Made by a program: the position numbers and the translations under genes
Assembly (NCBI GenBank): GCA_963921425.1
Contig: OY992834.1
Location: 23,325,923 to 23,389,922 of the forward strand
From: Dryas octopetala
Lineage: Eukaryota; Streptophyta; Magnoliopsida; Rosales; Rosaceae
DNA length: 64,000 nucleotides
Direction of reading: 5' to 3'
Part shown: one piece after another, positions 1-10,467 of the stretch
How the letters are laid out: every line of letters starts with the position of its first letter
Position numbering within the stretch: position 1 is the first letter of the stretch
Notes under the pieces: generated by a model
Seen by the model: only the letters and a program-made list of their open reading frames with translations
Databases searched by the model: none
What the model was told of the DNA's origin: nothing

Positions 1-1919
1 CGAGTTGGAGTATTGGTCCAAGTTGAAAATCAGGCACAATCTCGATGTAATGCATATTGAGAAGAACGTGTGTGAAAGTTTGGTGGGGACAATTTTGGGC
101 ATTGAGGGAAAATCAAAAGACACAATTAAGGCTCGACAAGATTTGCAAGAAATGGGCATCAGGAAACATTTGTGGTTAACGAAGAAGGGTGATAAAATGA
201 TAAAGAAACATCCATTTTATACAGTGAAGCCTGGAGATAAGAAAGAATTCTTAAAGTTTCTTGCATCGGTCAAATTTTCAGATGGATACGCGGCCAATAT
301 CTCACGAAATGTGAAAATCGACTCTGGAAAAATTTTGGGCTTAAAAAGTCATGATTTTCATGTTTTATTGCAATGTCTGCTTCCAGTGGGTATTCGAAAA
401 TTTTTGCCCGAAGATGTGGTTGAACCGATTGTTGGGTTGTCGAGGTTCTCTCAGCATATATGCGCTAAGACGTTGCGTGTGTTGAACGTGTCAAAATTGA
501 AAGATGAGATTGTGTACATCCTATGCAAATTTGAACAAATATTTCCACCGGCTTTTTTTGATATAATGATTCACTTGATGATATATTTACCGCAAGAGGC
601 AATTCTTGCTGGACCGGTCAGTTATCGGTGGATGTACCCAATAGAAAGGTAACAATTCCTAAACTTTTTTGTTACTATTCTCCAAGTTTAGCTCTATGTT
701 ACTCATAAAAGTTTTCTCACTATGTACTTACATTTGCAGAATGTTGGATAATTACAAAAGGTACGTCCAAAACAGGGCACGCCCCGAAGGCTCCATAGCG
801 GAGGCATACATTGCAAATGAATCCATCACCTACTGTGCAATGTATCTCAGCAGTGTTGAGACGTCATTCAATCGGCCCCAACGCAACGACGATGGTGGTG
901 AAAAAAATGAGACACTTTCAGTCTTTTCTCAAATTACACGACCATTTGGCAAAGCCCCTAAAGCAGCTGTTGAATTCTCGAAACACGATATGGAGGTGGC
1001 TCATTGGTTCATACTCAACAATTACGAAGAAGTTGACTCCTTACGCATTGAGCATGAGGAACTAATGAATCGCGACTATCCAAGATGGGATAAGGAACGT
1101 GTACAGAAAAAGCATCGGGAATTGTTTCCTAAATGGTTTAAGGAACATATAAGTGATTACTGACAATAATGATCAGTTCGTTCATGTGTTTGTATGTTTT
1201 TTGTAATATATTAATTACATTGTCTTTTAACAGATGGAAAAGCTGACTGATGATAATTCGCCATTATACAAGGAGTTAATGAGTTTGGCGAGTGGCATTC
1301 AATGGGTTGAAACGTTTTCCAGATGTAATGTGAATGGAGTTAAGTTTTTAACTGTAGAACGAGATGCCATCTTGAGCACTCAAAGTAGCGGGGTTTGTGT
1401 AGAGAACTTGGAGACTGGAACGGTAGATTTCTACGGCAAGCTGACGAGTGTACATCAAGTGTTATACTCGTATCGCTTTCAAGTTGTGTTATTTAAGTGT
1501 CATTGGTTTAATACAAACCCGAATAGGAACAACAGTATTAAACTCGATTATGACTTAATATCTGTGAACACAAACACTTGATGGTATGAGAATGATCCAT
1601 TTATTCTTGCCACAATGGCGAAACTAGTATGTTATCTGGATGATCATAAGGCGGGTGTGGGTTGGAAAGTAGCTCAGATGATTCAGAATCGAAATGTATG
1701 GGATATTTCGGAAAAAGAAAATCAGGATGACGTGGCCTATCAAGAGGATTCATCTTCGACCATACCCAATCCATACAACAATGATGTTATCATACAACAA
1801 GTCGAGATACATGACGTTCCTCCAATTGAGATTGATGCCTTATCAATTGATCTTGGGCCACTTCCCCGAATTGATGTTAATGATTTCATCGATGATGAAG
1901 ATGATGAAGATTTCATCGA
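1..1919 (+). pseudogene. CACTA (En/Spm) TNP2-type transposase, 3' part, decayed
   Basis: The window opens inside a transposase gene of a CACTA DNA transposon. Three exon-like blocks are visible. Block 1 ends at 648 (donor GT at 649) and includes the TNP2 signature HNLDVMHIEKNVCESLVGTI. Block 2 runs 740-1163, after an acceptor TTTGCAG, and continues a DUF4218-like region (LPVGIRKFLPEDVVEPI, then RYVQNRARPEGSIAEAYIANE). Block 3 starts at 1234 after TTTAACAG and matches the DUF4216 type (NGVKFLTVERDAI, VDFYGKL, VVLFKCHWF). A stop interrupts the third block at 1579, and the frame resumes with WYENDPFILA, so it is not intact. The acidic tail (IDDEDDEDFIE) ends abruptly where P450-derived DNA begins near 1920. 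Family assignment rests on motifs read by eye. In life the protein would bind and cut CACTA ends in the nucleus; this copy is a relic. Confidence 0.85.
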
Positions 1920-2069
1920 AAAAAGACCCTATCTAGTATATTCATTTATACTATTCATTAGGCTCGCTTGTGTTTAATGGTATCAATTAAATTCTAATTA
2001 ATTATTTCTTGTTGTCCTAAATTATATTATATTAGGACCTAATGCCTGTTGGCACATACAAGTCTGGTG
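1920..2069 (+). pseudogene. captured fragment of the P450 gene (intron end plus exon 2 start)
   Basis: About 150 bp align almost base for base with 23515-23662 of P450 copy A. The match covers the last ~105 bp of its intron, the acceptor TATATTAG, and the first codons of exon 2 (DLMP, then GGTDTSG in the gene). Only about five or six mismatches are visible. The left junction falls in a shared AAAAGACCCTAT stretch, right after the acidic tail of the CACTA transposase. The right junction is the hAT MITE at 2070. It cannot encode anything useful alone. It is either a fragment taken up by the CACTA element or a deletion scar joining two loci; the sequence does not decide between them. Confidence 0.85.
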
Positions 2070-2805
2070 TAGGGATGGCCATTTTACCCGTGGGTTTGGG
2101 TACCCGCGGGTACCTACTCTATTAGGGTAGTGTGGGTATGGGTAATTGGGTAATGGGACGGGTATGGGTATACATGTTAATACCCGTATAAAAGATGGGC
2201 GGGTATGGATAATACCCATGCTTTACCCAAACCCTCTATTTTTTATTTTATTTTATCATTAAATTCAAGTATAATGAACCTGAAATTTAAATTTAAATTG
2301 CAATTAAACTAATGAATGAAAAAAAAAAAAGGAAAGGAGAAAAAACATATAGATCAATTAAATTGAAAAACGTAAATTAATTGATCAATTTTTTTTTTTT
2401 GGTCGAAAACTAATGGATCAATTAAACTGTTGCAATATTTGATATCTTGCAACATGATTGAAGTAGGGAGCGAAGCCTGGCCAAAAAAATAAGAAGTAGG
2501 GAGCGGAGAAAGGAGAGAGAGAGAGATACGTTATATAATTGTAATTGTTCATAATGACATGTAACTATGTACTGTAAGAGCTGATCTTAAAAAAAAAAAA
2601 ATGAAATCAAGAAAAAAAAAACAAAAAAAACAGGAATGGTGGGTTTTTGGGTTGGGTTTGGGTAACCCATTACTTTGGTGGGGCGGGTAAGGGTAATACC
2701 CATTATACTATGGGTGGGTTACGTGGGTATGGGTTTGATAAATTTTTCACTTAAATGGGTTTGGTTTTGTGGGTATCTGCCTGCTGGGTCAAATGGTCAT
2801 CTCTA
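2070..2805. mobile_element. hAT-like MITE with GGGTA-rich core
   Basis: The ends are imperfect inverted repeats: TAGGGATGGCCATTTTACCC at the left, and a right end whose complement reads TAGAGATGACCATTTGACCC. The body just inside both ends is rich in GGGTA/TACCC runs. The middle is AT-rich with no coding potential. Ends starting TAGGGATGGC are shared with the larger hAT at 28249. Flanks are GTCTGGTG (left) and GTCTCAAT (right). Only the first four bases agree, so the 8-bp target duplication is eroded or the right flank is rearranged. Confidence 0.7.
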
Positions 2806-3463
2806 GTCTCAATGCAACATTAGCCTCAAGGAAAATAGTACTCTGTTCCATTTTTACAGAGCATGGTTTTTTTTTAATGTTTACATAACATAGTTTACGA
2901 AGAACAACAACCAAATCCACAAACTAATACATATAGAAGGACCCAAAAACATAACAAAAAAAAAAAAGAAATTAAAAAACGTGAGGAGCACATACAATAT
3001 CCATGCAAGCTGTACTTGAAAGACTTGTAACGACGCAGTGCTGATGGGCGCTCATGTGGTGATCTGGTGATGCAGCACGACAGAGCGGTGTTGTGTCATG
3101 GTAGTGCAATCAGTTTTGGATTGTAGGATGAACGTGTTTTGCAATACTGCAATCAATTTAGGACTGTGGGGGATAGGGTTTAATTCACGGGAAAGGTTAA
3201 TTTACTGAGGTTTGTGTATAATTTATTTTCTTTCTTTAAAATAATTAATGATTTCTTAGTATAAATTAAAATTTTGATTAACTTAAAAAGATGATGATGT
3301 GGCAGATGCCACATCATTTGGGATACATATTTGGGATCAAATTTTGGGACCCCTAGCATTATTGATTTATATATTTGTATGATTATTTTTTGTTTTGTTT
3401 GTTTATCAAGTATATTTATATAATGATATTATTATTTTTTGTTTTGTTTATTTATCAAGTATA
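2806..3463. other. no gene recognised; AT-rich spacer
   Basis: No credible coding exon is seen. A short perfect palindrome around 3296-3314 (GATGTGGC/GCCACATC) is followed by a MITE-like tail ending TGGGACCCCTAGCATT. This may be the end of an old MITE, but no partner end was found. Confidence 0.4.
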
Positions 3464-3473
3464 TTTATATATT

Positions 3474-4127
3474 GGGAAAATTTTAGCTGAAGAACGTCAA
3501 CTATACCTCATGTCTCTATTCAGGACATGAATTTCATTTTGTGTCAACTAAGGATTGAAACTTTCATTTTGTCTCAATTAAGCATCCTGTTATTTTTTTC
3601 TTTTCAGTTTTTATCTCAACTTTGGCCCAATATTGGACCCATTAAACCTTCATCAAATTCAGCAAACTTATACTGGGTTTAAAGCTATGCATCTCCTCTT
3701 TACAACCATATAAAGATCACTCAAATCGGACATCTACAACTCCAGATAATCGGACCCAAAGTAGGGTATCCGAAACTATCCAATCGGACCTCTAGGAAAA
3801 TATCTAGAAAATTAGACAGTTTTGGGTACCCTAGTTTCGGGCCAATTGTCTGAAGTTTTAGAGTTCCGATTTAGGTAATTTTTATATGGTTGTAAAGACG
3901 AGATGCATATCCTTAAATCCAGTATAATTTTTCTTAATTTGGTGTAGGTTTAATGAGTCCAACGTCAGGCCAAAATTGAGATAAAAACTGAAAAAAACAA
4001 AAAAAAACAAAGGTCCTTAATTGACACAAAATGAAAATTTCAATCATCCTCAATTGACACAAAGTGAAATTCATGTCCTAAATAAAGACATAGGATATAG
4101 TGGGAATCCTTTAGTTAAAATTTTTCC
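3474..4127. mobile_element. foldback MITE, Mutator-like (family F1), copy 1
   Basis: The element has terminal inverted repeats well over 100 bp long, starting GGGAAAATTTTAGC, with a non-coding middle. The flanks carry a direct repeat TTTATATATT (3464-3473 and 4128-4137), 9-10 bp long as expected for Mutator-type insertion. The same family recurs at 32941, 43606 and 54847, with a weaker remnant near 62310. This is the most diverged of the four full copies. Confidence 0.75.
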
Positions 4128-4264
4128 TTTATATATTTGTATGATATTATTATATATTTGTCCTTTACTAATACCATTATATATTTATATAATGGTATTA
4201 GTAATTTTTGTTTTATTTATTTGTCAAGCATATTTCTATATTTGTATTATTATTTTATTATTGT

Positions 4265-5080
4265 AGTTTACGCAAGCACTTGAAGGTTTTTGAAACAAAA
4301 CTGGATTCAAGTTTCCATAAGTGCACATTTGGGAACAAAAAAAGGAAAGTGCAAAGTACGTTGCGACTCATGCTCCTATTCGGTGTAGTGATCCAGAGAC
4401 CCCCGCCACCGATCAGGGTGACACTCCCGCCGATGACGATCCCGAGGATGACAATGCCGATCCTATCACACCACTTGAAGATGATGAAAACCCACCACCA
4501 TTCCAACCAATAGGTCCATCGTGGCCAAGGCCACCAGGGAGAAACCATGTAAAACGGGCGAAGACAGCTGAGCCAGTCCAAACTCATATGGTTGAGGCAG
4601 TTGATCATTATAATGAAAAATTCGAGGATTTTCATACAAACGAGACTTGACAGGGAGTGTGCAAAGTGTGAAAGAGTCACCGCAAAGGAAGCAAGAAAGG
4701 GGGTGAGGATCGAGAGGCAGCTGAGCCAGTCCAAACTCATATGGTTGAGGTAGTTGATCATTATAATGAAAAATTCAAGGATTTTCATACAAACGAGACT
4801 TGACAGGGAGTGTGCAAAGTGTGAAAGAGTTGCCGCAAAATAAGCAAGAAAGGGGGTGAGGATTGAGAGGTAGCTAGAATGGGAAGAACAAAATATTATG
4901 GGCCAAGACCTTTATAAGATGAAAGAGGGGCAACAGATGTATTGGGAGCAAAAGATAGCTGAAGTCATTGCAAGGTGGCAAATGTGCGCTAACCACAGCT
5001 CGGAGTACACTCTATTTGGATACTACCCGGATCTTTCCAACCTCAATCAGTCAAACCATGGGTACCCGCTTAACAATTAG
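4265..5080 (+). pseudogene. PIF/Harbinger accessory protein (Myb/NAM-associated type), decayed
   Basis: Recognised by the acidic linker followed by FQPIGPSWPRPPGRNHVKRA at about 4500-4560. This corresponds closely to FQPLSGSRPRPPGRNNSKRA in the better preserved homologue at 31740-31810. A C-terminal block (IMGQDLYKMKEGQQMYWEQK, near 4895-4960) resembles the C-terminal domain of these plant PIF-associated proteins. The DNA-binding N-terminus is missing. A stretch of about 130 bp is present twice in tandem (around 4565-4700 and 4720-4860). Reading frames are interrupted, so no protein is expected. Confidence 0.65.
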
Positions 5081-5339
5081 AATGAGACCTTGTATTATGT
5101 TTGCTCTTTAATTGCATTTTTTATTTTGAATGTTAATCTTGTTTAAGTCATGTTTGCTCTTTAATTTTATTTTGTATTTTGAATGTTAATCTTGCTATTT
5201 CTTAATCTTGATTGCATTTCCCACCCACTATTGGATTCTCACTTATTGCGGTACAACTCCAATGAATGCATGCATGCTATAGTAGATAAGACTGATGCAT
5301 ACTACAATAGATAAGACTGATACATGCTACCATTACTGC

Positions 5340-6090
5340 ATAACAGGCCTCCAGGATGAGTATTTCTGTCCAAGAGCTGACGCCCTCGGTAGAGTGGCTT
5401 GCACACCTCACCAAAAGGTGACTGCGGCACTGTGGAGATGGCATATGGCATTTCATTTGATTTGGTCTCAGAGTCGATGACCATTAGCCAAACCATTATA
5501 CGATAATCATTCCAGAAGTTTTTGAGAGACATCACTCATATCTTAGGACTAGAGTATCTCCACAGGCCTACTTCGACCGATATGAGAAAACTTTTGCGAA
5601 AGGGGAGTCGGAGAGGATTTTTAGGTATGATTGATAGCTTGGATTACATGCATTCGGTATGGCAAAATTGCCCAATGGCTGAGCAAGCCGTTTACCGTGG
5701 GTATTATCGTATCAAAATAGTTATCCTTGAAGCCGTTTCCTCGTACGACATGTGGATATGGCATGCAAATTTTGGTATATCTGGGTAAAATAATGATATC
5801 AACGTGCTGGACTATTCACATCTTTTTGATGATATGATTTTCGGTCAGAACCACAGGTGAATTTCACTGTGAATGGGGTAGAATACACCATCCCATACTA
5901 TCTTACAGACGAGATCTACCCTCAATGGTCAACTCTTATTACTCCATTACACAGTCTTGTTCTTCCCCACCACAAGTTATTTGCCGCTCGACAAGAGGGA
6001 ACCGGAAGGATGTGGAGAGAGTGTTTGGGATTCTAAAAGCCCGGTGGCAGATTATAAAATGACCTACTCCTTATTGGCATCCGATTGACC
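5340..6090 (+). pseudogene. PIF/Harbinger DDE transposase, decayed
   Basis: Typical plant Harbinger transposase segments appear in order: YFCPRADALGRVACTPHQK, then YLHRPTSTDMRKLLRKGSRR, GFLGMIDSLDYMHSVWQNCP, VILEAVSSYDMWIWHANFG, NNDINVLDYSHLF, VNFTVNGVEYTIPYYL, and near 6010 a KDVERVFG segment carrying the expected glutamate of the DDE triad. They lie in more than one frame with internal stops, including the first-D region. The gene is a relic. The enzyme normally excises and inserts the element at TWA targets with help of the accessory Myb-like protein. Confidence 0.85.
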
Positions 6091-6477
6091 ACTAATGTGT
6101 TTGTTGTTTAAGTGTTTGTCGCTTGTCTTTATGTTTGCTATTTAAGTGTATTGCTTTCTGTTTCAAAATCGAGTTTAATTATCTTCCTTGAAGGTTTGTG
6201 TTTGGGAAATGAAATAAAGGCATTGATTTCTCTTAGCTGACTTAACTTGACATGACACAACCATCACATGCTTGCAAAATAATTCACTCAAAGAATGACA
6301 AGACCATACACTGACTCCACACTCCATCCCATGTACAATACTGTTGTTTCATATATGAGATTCGAGTATCTGTGAATTCATCAAGGAATCATATGGGCAA
6401 GTTATCATGTTTTTTTTCCCTATAAATACCAAGGTTTAACTAGTAGGCCAACACATTCACATCACTATCGTTAGAAA

Positions 6478-6839
6478 TGGGTTCCTCCTCTAGGCAACCT
6501 GCCGATGACCCGATGAGTGACCCGAAGTGTATTTGCAATGGTCTGAACGATTACAATCCAAATTGCAGGGTATGTATCGACTACTTTTAAAGCCTCCCAA
6601 TGTCGCAATACTGTATGTGCGATCGTGATGGAAATAGACCAATGTGCCAGTATTGTGTAAAGCGGGACCTAAAACTCCCAATACTCAAAGATTCAGGGCC
6701 AGTTCCATGCACTTGTAGGAAGGGCATTCAACCATGTGCCGATTGTGAGGCCAAAGCAAATATTTCATTTTGGGGAGGATATAAAAATGTTTACGTGGAC
6801 CCTCGTGATTCGCCCGAGGCCACCCGTGGGAACAACTGA
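6478..6839 (+). CDS. small Cys-rich protein with three CxC...CxxC motifs (PIF-associated), frame-split
   Basis: Between the transposase and the 3' end of the Harbinger element lie two adjacent open stretches, MGSSSRQPADDP (6478-6589) and MSQYCMCDRDG (6600-6839). Together they contain three copies of one pattern: CICNGLNDYNPNCRVC, CMCDRDGNRPMCQYC and CTCRKGIQPCADC (CxC, 6-9 residues, CxxC). The spacing suggests metal binding. The stretches are in different frames, and the gap is too short for a normal plant intron, so either a frameshift split one protein or they are separate. I do not recognise the family. No function is proposed beyond possible zinc binding. Confidence 0.45.
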
Positions 6840-7218
6840 ACATTGTCGTGGATGCATTCCTTTGTTGCTGGGTGGTGTTGTTAATTTCATGTACTCGTTC
6901 TAGTTGGTTTAGTGTCGTTTTCTTTAAATATTTGTCGTCCTTCGTATCAAGATTGTCTTCGTTATTCTAAATATATTCAATATTAACCTTATTTTAATGA
7001 TTTAAAGATCTCATTAAAATAAAACCAATGGTATAATTTTTATAATTATTTGAGTTTTAAATTATAAATTAAACATCACTTGATCAATATTAGCCATATT
7101 TTAAATAGGTATAAAACAGGTCACAACACCATTGCAGTGTTAAATGGGTCATAACACTATTTGTGACCCAAAATGGGTTTTGGGTCACAAATGAGTCTCA
7201 CCATAATAGAAGGCCTTA

Positions 7219-7734
7219 GAGAGATCACACTTGTGACCCAAATTTAAAGTGTTAAATTTGGTCTTGACCAAGTTGGTGAAGAAGGTGACAAGGTGGAGGA
7301 CCTCACCATCTCCACATGCACCGCTGACCTCCTCCATGGGGCTGTCCTCCATGGTGGTGGTGGCTAGGAGACCACTTCATCAATTGGGCTTTGTTGTTTC
7401 TTTTAGAGAAACATAAAATTATTGGGCATTTTTCTAAAATAAATTGTTTTATAAAATTTGAGTCCAATATGAATTTTAATTAAAATAATGACAAAGCCCT
7501 TAACCCAAAAGATAGACCCAAAAGACTTTATTCTAGTGGACCTCATCAAGGCTGAAGTGTTCCATTTGGTTTTTTCTTCCTAAGGCTCAAATACACCAAG
7601 TATTCTATGTGGACCTCATCTTGTACGTAGAATGGGCACAATGCTAATTCAATTATGATATTGGGCCTTATGGTGTTTAATTTTATTTAAAACTATGAGA
7701 ATCTTGAAGTACCATTTGTTGTGTTTATTTATTT
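7219..7734. other. no gene recognised
   Basis: Intergenic sequence following the Harbinger end and its TTA target. Short open stretches around 7260-7370 lack start context or recognisable motifs. Confidence 0.4.
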
Positions 7735-8250
7735 ATACTCGCAAGTGTACGAATTTATAGTATAGATGACACTAAACGAGGTCGAACCTCAAGGATTGTT
7801 TGGAGGGATTTACTAGGTTTAAACTTCAATTGATTTAAAGCTAACTTAGTTTAAAAAGGTTGGATAACTAAAAATAAATGACATAAAATGCAATAAATCT
7901 AAAGAAAAATACTAAATATGTAACAAATTAAATGGGAGGAAATTAGACAATGATAAAATGTATGAAGGTCTTGGATTCGACACCACCATAAATCAACCCT
8001 AGAAATCAAAGAGTTTTGTGTTTATGAGTTTAAATACCAAGCTAGATATGGAAAAATGGGCCTATAACTACCAATGATACTTGGCATCAAAGGTGAAAGG
8101 TGATGTTTTTCCTATTCAATAAGCAAGATCTATGTGAAAATTTTAAAACAACGTACTAAGGGAATTTGTTGAAATAAATTTCTAGCATATGACCATGGTG
8201 GTGTTGTCATGTACCAATTTAGATTTCGAATAGAATAATGATTGTAACAT
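7735..8250 (-). mobile_element. LTR-retrotransposon remnant (Gypsy-like LTR piece)
   Basis: The stretch ACTCGCAAGTGTACGAAT, followed by ACGAGGTCGAACCTCAAGGA, is the inverted counterpart of the 3' part of the solo LTR at 55737-58123, which has GTGGGATCGACCTCGTGC and GTGCACTTGCAAGT. Only one end is visible, and no target duplication or internal region was found. It is a fossil fragment, older than the solo LTR judging by its divergence. Confidence 0.5.
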
Positions 8251-9333
8251 TATTATTGTTACATCCTTTATAAAGCTGTTGCTCCATTAAGATCAGCAGA
8301 AATAATTTGGATAATACCTAATTTGTCACCTTCCACTCTCCCTTTGGAAGTGTCATCCTGGTTTCGTAACACTATAATTTTTAAATGATTTTTTTTTTGG
8401 AAGGGGAGGTGGCTGTTACCTTTCAAGTTTTTTAGTGTGCAACATATTTGCTTAAGGTCCAACATGGTATATGTCATGTGTGATACCATTCCCTCTGCTA
8501 GAAACTTTCTCAGTGATGCATAGTGATCCTATTATATTGCAATTAGTTGATGGTGGCTTGTTAAAAATTAATCCAGACTACATGGGGATTGTGTACCTAC
8601 TAGGTCAACATTTTCTAGTTTCAAAACTATTGAGAATTTGAATTTTTTTTTTTTTTTAATCTAAGGGGGTTAAAAACTAGAGTTGAAAGGTCATATTGTA
8701 GCCTAATACTACATATTGGTTAGGGGGCAAAAATGTTTGATATATAGGCATATGCAGTTTTCAGTTGTGCTCCATCTGGTTTTTGATAGTGGAAAATAGA
8801 AGGAACTACTGGCATCCCAGAAGGGCCAGAACTGTTAGTGGTTATATATTCTCTGAAAATTTGAAGTTTGAAATTATGAACAATAAGGCGGTGCGAATCT
8901 GATTCACTCAATTATGTTTTCACTTTGCAGGATGGAGTCACAACTGCTGTTAAATATATTAAGGAAGAGATGGGTTGTTCAAGCTGAGTATTCAGGATCT
9001 CTTTTATGCATTGTGCTATGCTTGTGACCAGTCCGTTCTTATTGAAGACATTTCAAAGTATTGGAAATAATATTAAGTATGTGGCTGTCCACGAACAATG
9101 AAAGTAATTTGAAACATATATTTTGGGTTGATGTGTAATATCTTTTTATTATATAGAGTCCTTGCCAGGTAAAGGAGGAAACCTTTGTATCCTCCAGGCT
9201 CCAGGTTCAACCTTGCCAATAGTTATGTGGTTTAAGGAAATTAAGTAACGATACTCAATTTTCTTTCATCTCGCTTTCTCCTATTTCTCTCTTGTTTTAT
9301 ATTACATTATGAGCATCAAACTTCTCTCTTTGT
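8251..9333. other. unassigned region, possible remnant of a host gene
   Basis: Two stretches read as if exonic on the plus strand. One is at 8274-8390 (PLRSAEIIWIIPNLSPSTL, in a frame open for over 100 nt). The other follows a good acceptor CACTTTGCAG near 8930 (DGVTTAVKYIKEEMGCSS then stop). The intervening DNA is AT-rich and intron-like. I do not recognise a family. The evidence is weak and no gene is claimed. Confidence 0.25.
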
Positions 9334-9358
9334 AAAGCTCTCTTTCTCACTGTGGTCA

Positions 9359-9389
<31 letters not shown>

Positions 9390-9401
9390 CTCTTTCTCAC
9401 T
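9334..9401 (+). repeat. poly(A) retroinsertion with target-site duplication
   Basis: A run of about 29 A (9358-9386), preceded by only GTGGTC, is flanked by a direct repeat AAAGCTCTCTTTCTCACT. The left copy is 9334-9351 and the right copy ends at 9401. A long direct repeat around a bare poly(A) tail is the signature of LINE-machinery insertion with extreme 5' truncation. Confidence 0.6.
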
Positions 9402-9829
9402 ATTTCTCTCTTGGTTTATAATACCAAATGAGCATCAAACTTAGTAACTAGTAAACATTTTCTAAGTAACATTGTCTCTCATCATGCATTATATTAATTA
9501 AACTCATTAATTAATCACAGAAAACTCACTATGTAATGAAGTTTTTTCAATTTTTTTTTTGTCAAGGTAGTAGATCGATAATTGATTTTTTTTTTTTTTT
9601 TCTTTTGAAGTTTTATTCAAAATTTATTTATTTCGTTGAAGTTTTTTCAATTTTTTTTTGTCAAGGTAGAATAATTCTTGTTTCAAGTAGAACAGTTTTT
9701 CTCGATTCTTTAAGAAAAGTCTGGCTGAAAATCTTATGCTAATTAAGCATTTTATTATTTAGTTAATTATATAATTTTTGAAATTTCAAATCACATAAAG
9801 CATAGCTAAATCTTCCTCAGATACTCAGG
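9402..9829. other. no gene recognised; T-rich spacer
   Basis: AT-rich sequence with a local duplication of GAAGTTTTTTCAATTTTTTT followed by GTCAAGGTAG (about 9539-9567 and 9639-9668). No coding evidence. Confidence 0.4.
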
Positions 9830-10467
9830 ATAATCATTTTGGATTGCCTAAACCCTATTATTAGAAGGTTATCTATAAATAGGTTGTTGGTCCCTGCTCT
9901 CACAACACCCAACACACTCATAAGGTTAGTCTAGCCTCATTGAAAGACAGAGCTAAAGATTTGTAGAGAGTGAATGATCAAATCCAAATTCAGGTTTATA
10001 TTGTTCAAGGAATTTATCTTGCTTTTATTAAAGTTGCTCTTATGGAACTAAGTATGTATCGCTTAATTAATTAAATTTCTGCAATAAGTTTATTGTGAAA
10101 ATCATGAGGTTCAAGATCTTGGGCTTAAGGATTGTTTTTATAATAGATTTTCTATATTAAGTTTACAGTTTTACCATTTATCTAGAGTATTTTATGATGC
10201 ATATTATCTCAAGGAGAACTTTAAAGTAAACATATGTACGACACAATTACTATTCATTAATTTATGCTTAATAAACTAATAAGTGCTTTTGAAAAGGACT
10301 CCTATTTTACTTCTAAGCTTATGTGATTGAATTGATTAATCTGTCCCTATAGAGGGTAAACAGCTGAAGCACTCATTGCAAATGAGTTGCTTGCTAGCTT
10401 TTGTAAGCCATCAGAATTGTCAAGTTTACAGTTTGTGGGGTTGTCCAAAGAAGATAGCAAAAATTAC
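9830..10467 (+). repeat. large interspersed repeat (R block), inverted copy, proximal part
   Basis: Matches the complement of sequence recurring at 27.0-27.8, 32.0-32.2, 42.3-42.5, 53.2-53.8 and 62.1-62.3 kb. It has a TATA-like CTATAAATAGG at 9894 followed by a conserved CTCTCACAACACCCAACACA block, arranged like the U3/R part of an LTR. No PBS, gag or pol is visible in any copy, so its class is unsettled. It may be LTR-derived. This copy keeps an extra ~70 bp after the conserved block that the others lack. Confidence 0.5.

Larger units (their letters stand above)
4138..7215 (+). mobile_element. PIF/Harbinger element, decayed; 3' end preserved
   Basis: Contains in order a Myb/NAM-associated type accessory ORF remnant (4265-5080), a DDE transposase remnant (5340-6090) and a small Cys-rich ORF (6478-6839). 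The right terminus is a clear Harbinger-type end, CCATAATAGAAGGCC followed by TTA. It is the inverted equivalent of GGCCTTCCACAGTGG at 27829, which is preceded by TTA. Subterminal GGGTCACAA motifs occur in both orientations at 7115-7195. No matching left terminus was found, so the 5' end is lost or lies beyond the MITE at 3474-4127. Confidence 0.75.

Noticed and set aside
2022-2219. Pro/Tyr-rich minus-strand frame
   Set aside because: Generated by the GGGTA-rich subterminal repeats of the hAT MITE.
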